Below are positions 17,913 through 26,901 of a stretch of 64,000 bases of DNA, in pieces; the first letter of the stretch is position 1; every line of letters begins with the position of its first letter. Origin of the DNA: UBA7359 sp963976795 (GTDB lineage Bacteria > Pseudomonadota > Gammaproteobacteria > Eutrophobiales > Eutrophobiaceae). The notes below the pieces were generated by a model. That model did not search any database. It worked only from the letters and a program-made list of their open reading frames with translations, and was not told where the DNA came from. A program made the translations under genes and the position numbers. The stretch covers positions 1 through 64,000 of the forward strand of contig CAXBLT010000003.1 of the NCBI GenBank assembly GCA_963976795.1, in the 5' to 3' direction.

Positions 17913-17928
17913 TGCAGATAGTATGCCA
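17913..17928 (-). promoter_or_regulatory. Sigma-54 (RpoN) -24/-12 promoter of the prepilin gene
   Basis: The minus strand reads TGGCATACTATCTGCA: GG and GC separated by exactly 10 bases, close to the consensus TGGCAC-N5-TTGCA. It lies 47 bases upstream of the ATG, leaving a leader of about 37 bases with a GGAGAAGAA ribosome site. The sigma-54 activator at 37463-38905 is the obvious candidate regulator. The flanking 17866-18186 stretch holds no gene. Confidence 0.75.
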
Positions 17929-18086
17929 TGTATATAAATCGCTGTTTTTACTATGGAAATTGAAATATCTTCGAGTAAAGTGTTAACATTGTTGTTCATT
18001 TGTCATCACTACTGTTGAGAACTCGACGATCTTAACTCTTTCTCAGTTTCCGATTAAGCAATCATTCCATTTTTCAATTTGACAAA

Positions 18087-18112
18087 TATAATGCCTCACT
18101 AACCAAGGTTAG
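18087..18112 (+). promoter_or_regulatory. Candidate -10 box and inverted repeat before the adenylate cyclase gene
   Basis: An exact TATAAT (18087-18092) with a poor -35 is followed by the inverted repeat CTAACC-AA-GGTTAG (18099-18112), about 75 bases before the start codon. The dyad overlaps the expected transcription start, where a repressor could act. No regulator is known to bind this motif. Confidence 0.35.
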
Positions 18113-18186
18113 ATCTTTCCACACAGAATTGTAGTTAACGAATACAATAACAAAACACCATTAATCATAGACGAACCAAATCACAG

Positions 18187-19434
18187 ATGAAAATACCTGA
18201 AATAACAAAACACACTCTAATCAAGATAGCTGTCATCTTCAGTGTATTTATGATCTTTCTTTCTGGCGCAATTGGCCTTATAGAAATTACCATTGCTCAG
18301 GATCCTATTATCAATATTAGCAGCAAGCTGCTAAATCAATCAGATAATTACAACCTGGCAATGGACAAACTGATCCAATCAAAAGAGTTTATATTTTTGC
18401 TTACGGCAGGCCTTATATTGACATGCATGCTGCCGATATTATCTCCAGTAAAAGCATTCCTGCTGACTTTTGTAATAATTCTTTTTTCAGCTGCAATTGG
18501 CTATTCAAACTCCAGTGTTGGGCTAATACCAATGGAATACTGTGTATTAACTATTCTGGTTATATACATAATGAATATATTAGTTAGTTACTTTATTGAG
18601 ATACAATCCAAGCAACGGTTGATAGAAACCTTCGGCCAATACATCCCGCCGCAGTTAGTCAATGAACTAAGTCGCTTACCCAAAGGACTCTCTACAGAAG
18701 GAGAATCAAAGACGTTAACTGTTTTCTTTTGCGATCTACAAAACTTCACCAGTATTTCTGAAGAACTAAACCCAAAGCAATTGAATAAATTATTGAACGA
18801 ATATTTTACCGTCATGACCGAGATATTATTTAAACATGGCGGGACAATAGATAAGTATATCGGTGATGCAATCATGGCATTCTGGAACGCACCGACGGAA
18901 CAAACTAAACACGCACAACGTTCAGTTGAGGCATCTCTTGAAATGACTCAGGCCATACAAACACTTGCAAAGAAATTTATCAGCCAGGGCTGGCCTCAAC
19001 TTTCTATGGGAGTCGGCATTAATACAGGTAGAGCCAACGTAGGCAATATGGGTTCAAAATATCGTATGACTTATACCGCCATTGGTGATGCAGTTAACCT
19101 GGCCTCTCGTATAGAGTCCCTCACTCGCACCTATCGCGTTCCGATAATAATTAGCGAACACACATATAAGCAATTACAGGGAATAACGTGTCGAGAACTC
19201 GATCAGGTTCGCGTCCGCGGGAAACACCAACTTACTCGGCTCTATCAACCATTATGCTATGACAATGAAGTCGATGCCGCGTTAAAAGAAAAGCTCATGA
19301 TACACACAGAAGCAATGGCGCTCTATTATGCCGGAAAGGAAAAAAATGCATGCCGATTATTTAAAGAGCTTTATGAAAAGGATAATAATGATAAATTTTA
19401 TAAAGCCATTATTAAAAAAATTATGGGTTTATAA
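18187..19434 (+). CDS. Class III adenylate cyclase, membrane-bound, with a mostly lost sensor domain
   Basis: The catalytic domain (about 170-345) has both metal-binding Asp residues, D183 in FFCDLQNF and D227 in KYIGDAIM. The purine-selecting pair is K223 and T297, which fits ATP rather than GTP. N304 and R308 in GDAVNLASRIE are the transition-state residues. N-terminally there is one helix (12-35), only about 30 extracytoplasmic residues, then three helices (65-140). CHASE2 cyclases have the same layout with a sensor domain of about 300 residues in that place, so the sensor appears deleted. The tail (HTEAMALYYAGKEKNACRLF) is the usual TPR-like end. It is convergent, 2 bases from the next gene. 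Confidence 0.88.
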   Translation: MKIPEITKHTLIKIAVIFSVFMIFLSGAIGLIEITIAQDPIINISSKLLNQSDNYNLAMDKLIQSKEFIFLLTAGLILTCMLPILSPVKAFLLTFVIILFSAAIGYSNSSVGLIPMEYCVLTILVIYIMNILVSYFIEIQSKQRLIETFGQYIPPQLVNELSRLPKGLSTEGESKTLTVFFCDLQNFTSISEELNPKQLNKLLNEYFTVMTEILFKHGGTIDKYIGDAIMAFWNAPTEQTKHAQRSVEASLEMTQAIQTLAKKFISQGWPQLSMGVGINTGRANVGNMGSKYRMTYTAIGDAVNLASRIESLTRTYRVPIIISEHTYKQLQGITCRELDQVRVRGKHQLTRLYQPLCYDNEVDAALKEKLMIHTEAMALYYAGKEKNACRLFKELYEKDNNDKFYKAIIKKIMGL

Positions 19435-19436
19435 TT

Positions 19437-20177
19437 TTAATTTATAGCGTCAGGGTCTTGATTCTGACGTGCTTCGATTTCTGATAATCGTTGCGTCAAA
19501 AAGTTTATTTGATGTTCGTCTTTCAACTCCCCGCTCTCAAGTAATCCCCCGATTAGTACCTTTGCACTTTCCAGTTCTCCCATATCTTCAAGAACAAAAA
19601 TCTCCATCTGTTTTGCCCAATATGGAACATTTTCTCCCGTTGCGTATTGTCGAATTAATTTTGAGCATGCTAATGCTAACTGTTGATCCTTAATTCTATG
19701 TTTTGCAATATAAACGGCATGTGCCATAAATGGCCAACGTTCATTGGGATTTTTAATAAATTCTTTACTAATGTAGTCGACCATAGTTCTTTGTTTTTTC
19801 TCGTCTACAACTTCAGCATAAAACCTGATCGCGGCCAATAACGGATATTGGATGTTATTATCTAGCTCTAAAATCAAATCTAGCCATTCGATTACTTTGC
19901 CATAATCCAATTCTTTTAAAGGAATACTTATGCCCGGTTGGTTATCAAATGCCTGTAACCACAACATCACCCACTTTGCAGCAGGGACCGAGTCATCCAA
20001 ACTAACAAGCCTTATGAGTGACGTTTTTGGCGGAGTAGATAAATCCTGTCGCTTAATTTCGAGATTAGAAGATGACCAGTGCCAATAACATTGCAGGGTT
20101 AAGCTTAAAAAAAGTGCCGCCCATACGCTAGCAGGGACAAAAGAGAGGTCTCGCGTATTTTTTACGAAGAGTTTCAT
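19437..20177 (-). CDS. Unrecognised membrane-anchored helical-repeat protein
   Basis: I do not recognise this family. From ATG at 20177 the protein has one N-terminal transmembrane helix (VPASVWAALFLSLTLQCYW), a short linker, and an alpha-helical region of about 190 residues that looks like degenerate TPR or Sel1-type repeats (YPLLAAIRFYAEVV, QMEIFVLEDMGELESAKVLI). A TTG at 20216 would also overlap the permease gene. An AAGGAG box inside the permease 3' end lies 19 bases before the ATG, longer than usual. It follows the ABC permease gene by 13 bases and is probably part of that exporter unit. Confidence 0.65.
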   Translation of the reverse strand: MKLFVKNTRDLSFVPASVWAALFLSLTLQCYWHWSSSNLEIKRQDLSTPPKTSLIRLVSLDDSVPAAKWVMLWLQAFDNQPGISIPLKELDYGKVIEWLDLILELDNNIQYPLLAAIRFYAEVVDEKKQRTMVDYISKEFIKNPNERWPFMAHAVYIAKHRIKDQQLALACSKLIRQYATGENVPYWAKQMEIFVLEDMGELESAKVLIGGLLESGELKDEHQINFLTQRLSEIEARQNQDPDAIN

Positions 20178-20190
20178 TGAAAAAGCTTTT

Positions 20191-20964
20191 CTATAACTCC
20201 TTTCTGTATAAGTCAAATAAAGCTATAGACGAGATAAAAACGACGTAAATTATTGTTTGACCTAAAACAATAGCCATATCACTGGCAATATCAACGTCAT
20301 AAACAAGCCATTCAGTTTGAGTGAACTTATAAAGGTCGGGGATGACATGAGCGATAACTTCTAACAGTCCATTCATGAATTTATGACTAACCGAACCTAA
20401 AGCCAGAATGGGAGAGTTGCTAATTAGTTGAATGACCTCAATTGAGCGTGACAGAATATAAAATGCCATAACGACACTAAAAGAAATAGTTATGCTGCTA
20501 AATGAGAACAAACAGAGCAAACTCAGGGAGATAATTATCATCAGTTCGCATTGTAATGATAATGACCATAACATCACCGCATTAACTGGAGCAAACAGGC
20601 ATAAACACGCAGCAACTATAGAGACAATTATTAACCCTATAACCGAAAACCCGGCAAACTTACCAAAATAATAGGATGAACGAGGCACCGGATGAGAAAG
20701 AATTAATTCAAAACCTTTGTCATTAAACTCGCGAATCATACTTGTTATAACGAATAGACTTATTGTGAATACTGAAAACAAACGTAAAGCAGAGCCAAGC
20801 AACGCTGCCTGTGTTACAGCCCCTTCTGTTATGGCAAGTTCTCCAACAAATAAAGAGAGAGAGAAGAAAACGGCAACACCACCAAAGATAAATATTAGAA
20901 ACTTATCTCTGATGGCCTCCAAAATCGAGAATTTCGCTATTGTGCGTAATAGATGTTGATTCAT
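20191..20964 (-). CDS. ABC-2-type transporter permease
   Basis: The 257-residue protein has six predicted transmembrane helices with the ABC-2 layout: a cytosolic N-terminus (LLRTIAKFSILEAIRDKF), the conserved REFNDKGFELILSHPVPRSSYYFGK loop seen in NosY/NatB-like permeases (about 79-103), and a C-terminal helix ending in DLYRKEL. Its ATPase partner is probably the gene at 16297-17022, since none is adjacent. It overlaps no neighbour and stands 71 bases from the divergent histidine kinase gene. The substrate is unknown. Confidence 0.85.
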   Translation of the reverse strand: MNQHLLRTIAKFSILEAIRDKFLIFIFGGVAVFFSLSLFVGELAITEGAVTQAALLGSALRLFSVFTISLFVITSMIREFNDKGFELILSHPVPRSSYYFGKFAGFSVIGLIIVSIVAACLCLFAPVNAVMLWSLSLQCELMIIISLSLLCLFSFSSITISFSVVMAFYILSRSIEVIQLISNSPILALGSVSHKFMNGLLEVIAHVIPDLYKFTQTEWLVYDVDIASDMAIVLGQTIIYVVFISSIALFDLYRKEL

Positions 20965-21035
20965 GGTATAAGACTGTTCTTTACTAGTCTGGTCTGAGCT
21001 AATATAACAAAAAAACTGACATCATAAGGTTATTT

Positions 21036-22715
21036 GTGCCTACATTCCTGAAAAAATTATCACAAAAAAAAGAACTATTCATTCTTGTAATGATGTTGGA
21101 ACTGCTGCATCTATCTATCTGGATAGATTTTGGCAGCATAATTTCCCGCTCACTTATGCTAAGCCACCTTGGCCTATTCTTGCTTTGGCAACCAGTATGG
21201 CGCGGTGACAAACAATTAGGCATTGAAAACATATTTCTTTTTATCATCTTCACACTGTCATTAACCATCTGGCTTAACCCATGGTTATTATTCGCATGGC
21301 TAGTACTACTCATTGGTTTTATTAGTGGTCGAGTAACATTAGACAATAATGAAAGAACTATTTATACGTTGGCATTAGCATTCCTTGTTTTAGAGTTACT
21401 CTTTGCTTGTATCCCTGAACTGGTCAACATAAATATTGAGTATAAGAATTTATTCAAGACCATTCTGCCGTTCATTCCAATATTGCTATTTTTATTCCCA
21501 AGCTTTAAGTCAGAACAGAGTATTCATGCCGTAGATTTTATACATGCCATAACATCATCAATGTTAACTAGCCTGGTAGTGTTCGGTAGTTTGTTAACCA
21601 TGTTTCTCAGTGAATCAAGTTATTTTGCCGCATTAACACAAACTTCACTCGCGATTGGCGGCTTTATCATCTGTATTAGTTGGCTATTAACATCTCAATC
21701 GCGTTTCAATGATGTCACCCAGCTTTGGTCCAATTACATGCTGAATATCGGCACGCCTTTTGAGGAATGGTTGGCTGATCTATCAAAAGCAAATGAGCGC
21801 GATCTTTCGCCTGATGAATTCCTGAATGAAGCTATGACTAAATTGGTAAACTTATCGTGGATATCAGGGGTCAAATGGAGCGTAGACGACGCTGTTCGGA
21901 GTAGAGGAGAGCAAGGTAAAAACGAGATTGAAATTTCAAATAACCTGTTTACTGTATGCATTTATACCCACCGACAGCCAGGCGCCTCCTTAAAATTACA
22001 CTGTAATTTACTAATCAAATTACTACGTAATTTTTATGTTAACAAGCAGCGAGAACAAGAACTGACCCGGCAAGCACATCTTAAGGCAATATATGAAACC
22101 GGAGCACGCATAACACACGACATTAAGAACTTATTACAATCATTACAAGCAATAACCAGTATTATTACTAGCGATACCGATGGCTCTAGTATGCTGGTGT
22201 CACAACAAGTTTTGAAAAAGCAATTGCCTCAGCTAACCCAGCGATTACAACTAGCCTTGGATAAACTACAGACACCACAGATTCAGGATACAAAAGAAAT
22301 CTACTTGAAAGACTGGTGGGAAGATCTTCAAAAAAGAAACGCACATAATAAGATATCCTTTCAATCAGATATTAACGGCGACCCAACTGTCCCTGTCGAT
22401 TTATTTGATAGTATTGTTGACAATCTGTTAGAGAACATCCAGACAAAACAACTGAGCGAGCAGGGCATTGAAGTTACTATCACTTTAGCCTGTAATGATG
22501 ATGTAATTATTGTTAGCGTTTGTGACACAGGAAGTATGATAGCGGAAGATATTTCCAGTCAATTGTTGAACAACCCAATACCATCAGACAGCGGCTTGGG
22601 AATTGGCCTTTACCAAGCCAACAAACATGCCGAAATATTTGGTTACAGTTTGAAACTGACTATTAATCAACCAGCAAGAGTTTGTTTCGAATTGTCTTCA
22701 AAAAGCAATTCTTAA
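21036..22715 (+). CDS. 7-TM sensor histidine kinase with HDIKNL-type phosphoacceptor
   Basis: Residues 15-220 contain about seven hydrophobic helices, followed by a GAF-like region (about 255-335). The dimerisation helix contains ITHDIKNLLQSL with H361 as phospho-acceptor, the form seen in PrsK-type kinases. The ATPase domain shows NLLENI (N-box), CDTGSMI and SGLGIGLYQ (G-boxes). The start is GTG at 21036 with AAGG upstream. No response regulator is adjacent on this strand; the sigma-54 activator at 37463-38905, at the far end of the pilus run and resembling PrsR, is the best candidate partner. The stop is 2 bases from the convergent prepilin gene. Confidence 0.88.
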   Translation: MPTFLKKLSQKKELFILVMMLELLHLSIWIDFGSIISRSLMLSHLGLFLLWQPVWRGDKQLGIENIFLFIIFTLSLTIWLNPWLLFAWLVLLIGFISGRVTLDNNERTIYTLALAFLVLELLFACIPELVNINIEYKNLFKTILPFIPILLFLFPSFKSEQSIHAVDFIHAITSSMLTSLVVFGSLLTMFLSESSYFAALTQTSLAIGGFIICISWLLTSQSRFNDVTQLWSNYMLNIGTPFEEWLADLSKANERDLSPDEFLNEAMTKLVNLSWISGVKWSVDDAVRSRGEQGKNEIEISNNLFTVCIYTHRQPGASLKLHCNLLIKLLRNFYVNKQREQELTRQAHLKAIYETGARITHDIKNLLQSLQAITSIITSDTDGSSMLVSQQVLKKQLPQLTQRLQLALDKLQTPQIQDTKEIYLKDWWEDLQKRNAHNKISFQSDINGDPTVPVDLFDSIVDNLLENIQTKQLSEQGIEVTITLACNDDVIIVSVCDTGSMIAEDISSQLLNNPIPSDSGLGIGLYQANKHAEIFGYSLKLTINQPARVCFELSSKSNS

Positions 22716-22717
22716 GA

Positions 22718-23464
22718 TTAAGGCAGCACTTCTGCTTTAACCATTCGACTGTTCAACACAAAGGGTGATATCCATAAGATCATATCATCATAATAGGTTG
22801 CTGCCGTTAGATTATAGTCCCTGTCAACAAACCTAATATCTCCATCTGTATTTTCGAGTTCATTACAGGACGTCGCCGTTTGCGCACCTTGCGAATAAAC
22901 AACAACAGGCACATTACTCGCAACAGGCGTGATAGCTGTGCCACAGGCGTCGCCTGTATCCTGAATATCAATAACTCCTGTTGTACAAAGTGAAAACGAT
23001 GCATTTGCGGTAGCAGGAGTGCACCCTGCCTCTGCATCGATATCAGCATAGGCTTCATCAACCTGGTAAGCTAAAACATTTCCCCATGGGTCATCGCCTT
23101 CCACTCCCAATGTTACCCAAGGCAGATTACCTTCAACATTAGTGGTCATGCCAACAGCACAGCCATCACCTGTTCCAGTGCCAACTTGATCTTCAATGCC
23201 ATCATTAATAACGTTGCCACCAGCAGTACAAGCTGCTGCACCGGCACCGAGTGGGCAATCCGGGCAAGGCAGGCGTCCATTGACAATCGCAAAGCCTATT
23301 AGCGCCTCTTCAATATCATTGTATTGTGCTTCCAACGTTGATCTTCTTGATGACTCAACACTGGTTGCCATCGGCGTTAATATTCCGGCAAGCAATAAGC
23401 CCACAATAAACAGAACCACCGCCAATTCAATCAGGGTAAAACCGTTACTCTTATTTGTTAACAT
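22718..23464 (-). CDS. Prepilin-like protein (248 aa), last gene of the pilus run
   Basis: The leader MLTNKSNG precedes the peptidase site G/FTLIELAVVLFIVG with mature Glu5 and a hydrophobic helix. The globular part is Cys-rich (LPCPDCPLGAG, then several Cys) and acidic, and ends in DDMILWISPFVLNSRM, a C-terminal pattern I associate with MSHA/PilV-type minor pilins. A possible disulphide-stabilised adhesive or tip role is inferred. It follows the 1130-residue pilus protein by 26 bases. Confidence 0.88.
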   Translation of the reverse strand: MLTNKSNGFTLIELAVVLFIVGLLLAGILTPMATSVESSRRSTLEAQYNDIEEALIGFAIVNGRLPCPDCPLGAGAAACTAGGNVINDGIEDQVGTGTGDGCAVGMTTNVEGNLPWVTLGVEGDDPWGNVLAYQVDEAYADIDAEAGCTPATANASFSLCTTGVIDIQDTGDACGTAITPVASNVPVVVYSQGAQTATSCNELENTDGDIRFVDRDYNLTAATYYDDMILWISPFVLNSRMVKAEVLP

Positions 23465-23490
23465 AATATAATTTTATTTGTCAGTCTGGC

Positions 23491-26400
23491 TCAAGGCTCA
23501 ACAATCCTTACTTGATCATTAAATGTATTGGTTTCATATTGTTCTCGAAAACTATCATCACCCGCACTACAGTTTTCCAATTCATAATATTCATTAATAG
23601 TGCCGCTACTACGATTCTGCGCCGTTGAAGCTACACCATTACAGTTACTATCTTGTATTGTATTGATTTCCCTTCCTGCCGCAATTACCACAGCATTATT
23701 AGCGTTGTTTGTAAAAACCGTGGCATCATTGATGTCTAATTCATTTAATGTAATACAGTCTGCTCCTGCTATACACGCTGCTGCTGCGCCGGGCGCATCA
23801 CCCGCACTATAAGCAATATACATTAGTTTATGCCAGTCATTGTTAGTAAACCACGCAGGAAAGTCTCCGTTAGCTTCGCTCAGGCCAAAGTTGATATTAC
23901 TGACAAGTAAACTCCCGCTACTTAACGCAGATGGTGTAAACGTTGCGGAGCCAACCTCTGTTGTCTCATCTTCCTGGTAATCTTGTATGCTAAACAAAGG
24001 AACCCCGGTATTGCCTGTAAAGTTAACAGCTGAAGAGACCGCAGTGCAGTCAGCGTTGTAACCCAAACACACATCCCTTACCCGTTCTTCTGTTACTGTT
24101 TTTGTTGCTTGTGTGCCTTGAAATTTGGCGTGGATGGTATGTCTACGAGAATAAACATAATCATAGTAAACAGTGTATTGATTGCCGCTTGAAAAGCTTT
24201 GTGACGAACCGCCATACAAAACGGTCCAGATAACCTGTCCGGACAATGAAGTAATCTCCCCAAATGCGCCGGCGTGATTCTCAACAATGTCCCCCACTTC
24301 AACACCATCATTAACAAAATCTGCGCTAATATCGATTAGTATATCTTGTCCACCTGATGTAGTTTGCCAATCAAGAGTTGCGTTTTGTGAATTTGCAGCT
24401 GGCATCACACGATAATATTCACCGTTATCAAAATCAGGATTAGTACCCGATGTATAGTTATCTGTAGTTAACTGCGTTTCACTAGCTACACTTTGTATGA
24501 CAAATTGACGCGGTTGATAAATGCGATAACTATCGCCAGGTCTAAACTCCATGGGAGTCGAACTCTCACCGACATAACTCTCTGCAATTAATGTGTCGAC
24601 GCCTTCTTTGTCAGCTAGGATAGCCTGAATTTTTCCTACGCCCAGCTCAGACTCTAATGTCTGGTTTTGAACTAAATAGTTGTAACGCTCGTAAGAAGTG
24701 AAGTTTGCACTTGCATCGTATAGGGTTGGTTCAGTTCCAATTTGATAACCATCCCCGGTTTCGAAGATATTGTCAGCACCACCACTTAATGATGCGACTG
24801 TAATTTGAGTTGCTGCCACTGAATCAATAATGCCGCTAGAACCATCCGTTGTATTAAACACGGTATCACCGACAGCGATATTCACATTTATGAAATCATT
24901 ATTGGTGTCTTGTAATGTAAGGGTGGTTGGTGCTCCTGTTGTAGTGCCACTATTGCCCGCATCCACCGTACCAGAGACAACCAAAGTTTCATCATCATAA
25001 TTTTGTGCAATATCACCGCGCTTTACTGCATTCGTATTAAACAAAGCTCCACTATCAGTAATAACGTCCGTGTCACTTCCAGAGGTGAGATTCCCTGATA
25101 TATTAACGAAGTCTTTAAAACTGACAAAACAATCTGCAAAATTTGAAATACGCCAAATACAAGTACCAACAGAATCATCAAACACTTCTGAACCAGAAGC
25201 TGCATAGGTTTGCATAGTATTTTGCAAAATCCCGGAATTTAATACTGTCACATCAAGGGCATTAGCTGTGATCGCCCAATCAAAGTTTATTCTCGTTTTG
25301 AATGCCTCTCCTGCTTCATGTATCCCTATCAATCCTTCTCGGATATTCGTCACGCCGTTAAGCCGCGGTAACGAGTAATAATCATTATTACTAAATGTGT
25401 TATCTACACCAAATAATAAATCATCGACCGTCAACCTATTTGCAGAAACCACACTGATTCTTCCATAAGAACCATCAGTTGTATTGCGAATTAATTCTCC
25501 TGCTTGAATGCCCATAACGGTAAAATCAACATTTGTGTCATCCAGAGTAAGGCCATTACCATCTGAATCAGCAGTTGCACGGCCTATGCTGCTTCTGATT
25601 CTGTACACATTACCATTACTGAACGCAGTTGTTGTTCCGATAAGAGTGCCTACTGTTAATTGTGTTGATGTTACTGTCTCGATCACACCACTGGATCCAT
25701 CAGCAACAAGTTCCACTATATCTCCAATCTGTACGCCCAGTGCTACAAAATTTTTAGTGGTGTCTTCAAGAATAAAACCTCCACTCCCTCCAGTGGCTAC
25801 TGCCGTACCGGTAAATGATGTCGAATACGTCGGACTATTGATGTCAATGTAATATTCATCGTTTGTATCAAAATCATTTTCACTACCTAGAGTTAAACCA
25901 GCACCTACAGTTAAAGTTGTTGACGTAAATGCAGTGATAACACCATAAGAACCGTCCGTAATATTCCAGACAACATCGCCATTAGCAACGCCCCATAGTG
26001 TAAAATTAGCCGATGAGTCAGTTAAGTTTGCTTGATCATCGCTACCGCTATGCGAACCAGTGGGCCGCTTTTCATTTGTCTTGGGATCAGCAAATGAGGA
26101 TAACCACGGATAGGCTCCATACGTTGTTTTATATGTCTCTAAAAATATTTTAGCTTCACCTAATACCCGCTTTTCTATTTGCTCCATTAATTCCTGTCGT
26201 GTGATTGAAACTAACCGATCATTAAAATCGGTAAAATCTATTGAACTTGGATCAACCGAAATAAAGCTCAGATCAAGATCATTGTTTTCCGTCTCCAGAT
26301 AATTTGCTATTTCTGTGAGGATATTTGTGTCGGCTGGGTTTCTATTTTGATTTCCTACTGGGGCACCTGGTGCGATTACGACAGCAACAATGTCATTATT

Positions 26401-26883
26401 ACCATCGACCGTAAGCTGCCCAGGTGTTTCGCTATTTAAGGGTTCTAATCCTGCACTATTGCGAAAGTTATCAGATAAAGCATACCATAACCTCGAACCA
26501 CTACTATCTCTTAGATCTGCAGTTTCTAATGTATTATTCGGAAACCTGCCGATTGTAGTGTTACCGCCAGATGAACAAGTCCCTCCCGCGCTTCCATTAT
26601 TATTAATATCTGGACAGGGTAAATAACCAGGCCCATTTATTTTATCCGTTCCGGAAAGCGCATCAATCTCTGGAAAACTTAATGCATATGCTATTAACGC
26701 TTGTTTAGCCAATCGCAAGGATTCTTGTGTCTCCTTGCTTTGCCGGACATAGAAATTAGTATCTGAGTTCAACTTTGAAACTAATGAATAGGTGGAACCA
26801 ATTAATAACAACAATGCAAATAAAAGAAGCACGGCTCCTTTTTGACTGGAAAGATTGCTAGCAGAATAACGCATGCTACCCAT
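23491..26883 (-). CDS. Giant pilus-associated protein with tandem beta-type repeats (PilX/MshP-like N-terminus)
   Basis: This 1130-residue protein has an N-terminal hydrophobic helix (17-36, QKGAVLLLFALLLLIGSTY) like PilX or MshP. No canonical G/FTLxE site is seen. Next is a pilus-type region: ESLRLAKQALIAYALSFPE (53-71) and GPGYLPCPD (84-92). Residues about 282-905 hold six or seven degenerate repeats of 60-75 residues; a typical core is LxDTNxDFxxxGVxVGDIV-xNTTDGSSGxI-TxLTV. The C-terminal domain (930-1130) has Cys pairs and WHKLMYIAYSAGDAPG. Compared with relatives lacking repeats, the block looks like an insertion. It lies between mshK-like and prepilin genes. Function is unknown; an extended surface stalk or adhesin is inferred. 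Confidence 0.8.
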   Translation of the reverse strand: MGSMRYSASNLSSQKGAVLLLFALLLLIGSTYSLVSKLNSDTNFYVRQSKETQESLRLAKQALIAYALSFPEIDALSGTDKINGPGYLPCPDINNNGSAGGTCSSGGNTTIGRFPNNTLETADLRDSSGSRLWYALSDNFRNSAGLEPLNSETPGQLTVDGNNDIVAVVIAPGAPVGNQNRNPADTNILTEIANYLETENNDLDLSFISVDPSSIDFTDFNDRLVSITRQELMEQIEKRVLGEAKIFLETYKTTYGAYPWLSSFADPKTNEKRPTGSHSGSDDQANLTDSSANFTLWGVANGDVVWNITDGSYGVITAFTSTTLTVGAGLTLGSENDFDTNDEYYIDINSPTYSTSFTGTAVATGGSGGFILEDTTKNFVALGVQIGDIVELVADGSSGVIETVTSTQLTVGTLIGTTTAFSNGNVYRIRSSIGRATADSDGNGLTLDDTNVDFTVMGIQAGELIRNTTDGSYGRISVVSANRLTVDDLLFGVDNTFSNNDYYSLPRLNGVTNIREGLIGIHEAGEAFKTRINFDWAITANALDVTVLNSGILQNTMQTYAASGSEVFDDSVGTCIWRISNFADCFVSFKDFVNISGNLTSGSDTDVITDSGALFNTNAVKRGDIAQNYDDETLVVSGTVDAGNSGTTTGAPTTLTLQDTNNDFINVNIAVGDTVFNTTDGSSGIIDSVAATQITVASLSGGADNIFETGDGYQIGTEPTLYDASANFTSYERYNYLVQNQTLESELGVGKIQAILADKEGVDTLIAESYVGESSTPMEFRPGDSYRIYQPRQFVIQSVASETQLTTDNYTSGTNPDFDNGEYYRVMPAANSQNATLDWQTTSGGQDILIDISADFVNDGVEVGDIVENHAGAFGEITSLSGQVIWTVLYGGSSQSFSSGNQYTVYYDYVYSRRHTIHAKFQGTQATKTVTEERVRDVCLGYNADCTAVSSAVNFTGNTGVPLFSIQDYQEDETTEVGSATFTPSALSSGSLLVSNINFGLSEANGDFPAWFTNNDWHKLMYIAYSAGDAPGAAAACIAGADCITLNELDINDATVFTNNANNAVVIAAGREINTIQDSNCNGVASTAQNRSSGTINEYYELENCSAGDDSFREQYETNTFNDQVRIVEP
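24170..26040 (-). repeat. Tandem repeat block inside the giant pilus protein
   Basis: Residues about 282-905 include units at approximately 282-350, 360-430, 440-508, 598-636 (partial), 651-716, 718-826 (enlarged) and 843-905. Each carries an Asp-Gly-Ser-(Ser/Tyr)-Gly turn followed by a Thr/Val-rich strand. The units have diverged, so recent slippage is unlikely. Confidence 0.75.
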
Positions 26884-26901
26884 TATCCCGGATTGATAAA
26901 A

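Noticed and set aside
24170..26040. CRISPR-like or DNA tandem repeat array
   Set aside because: The periodic similarity is at protein level in one long reading frame; the DNA units are diverged and lack constant spacers.
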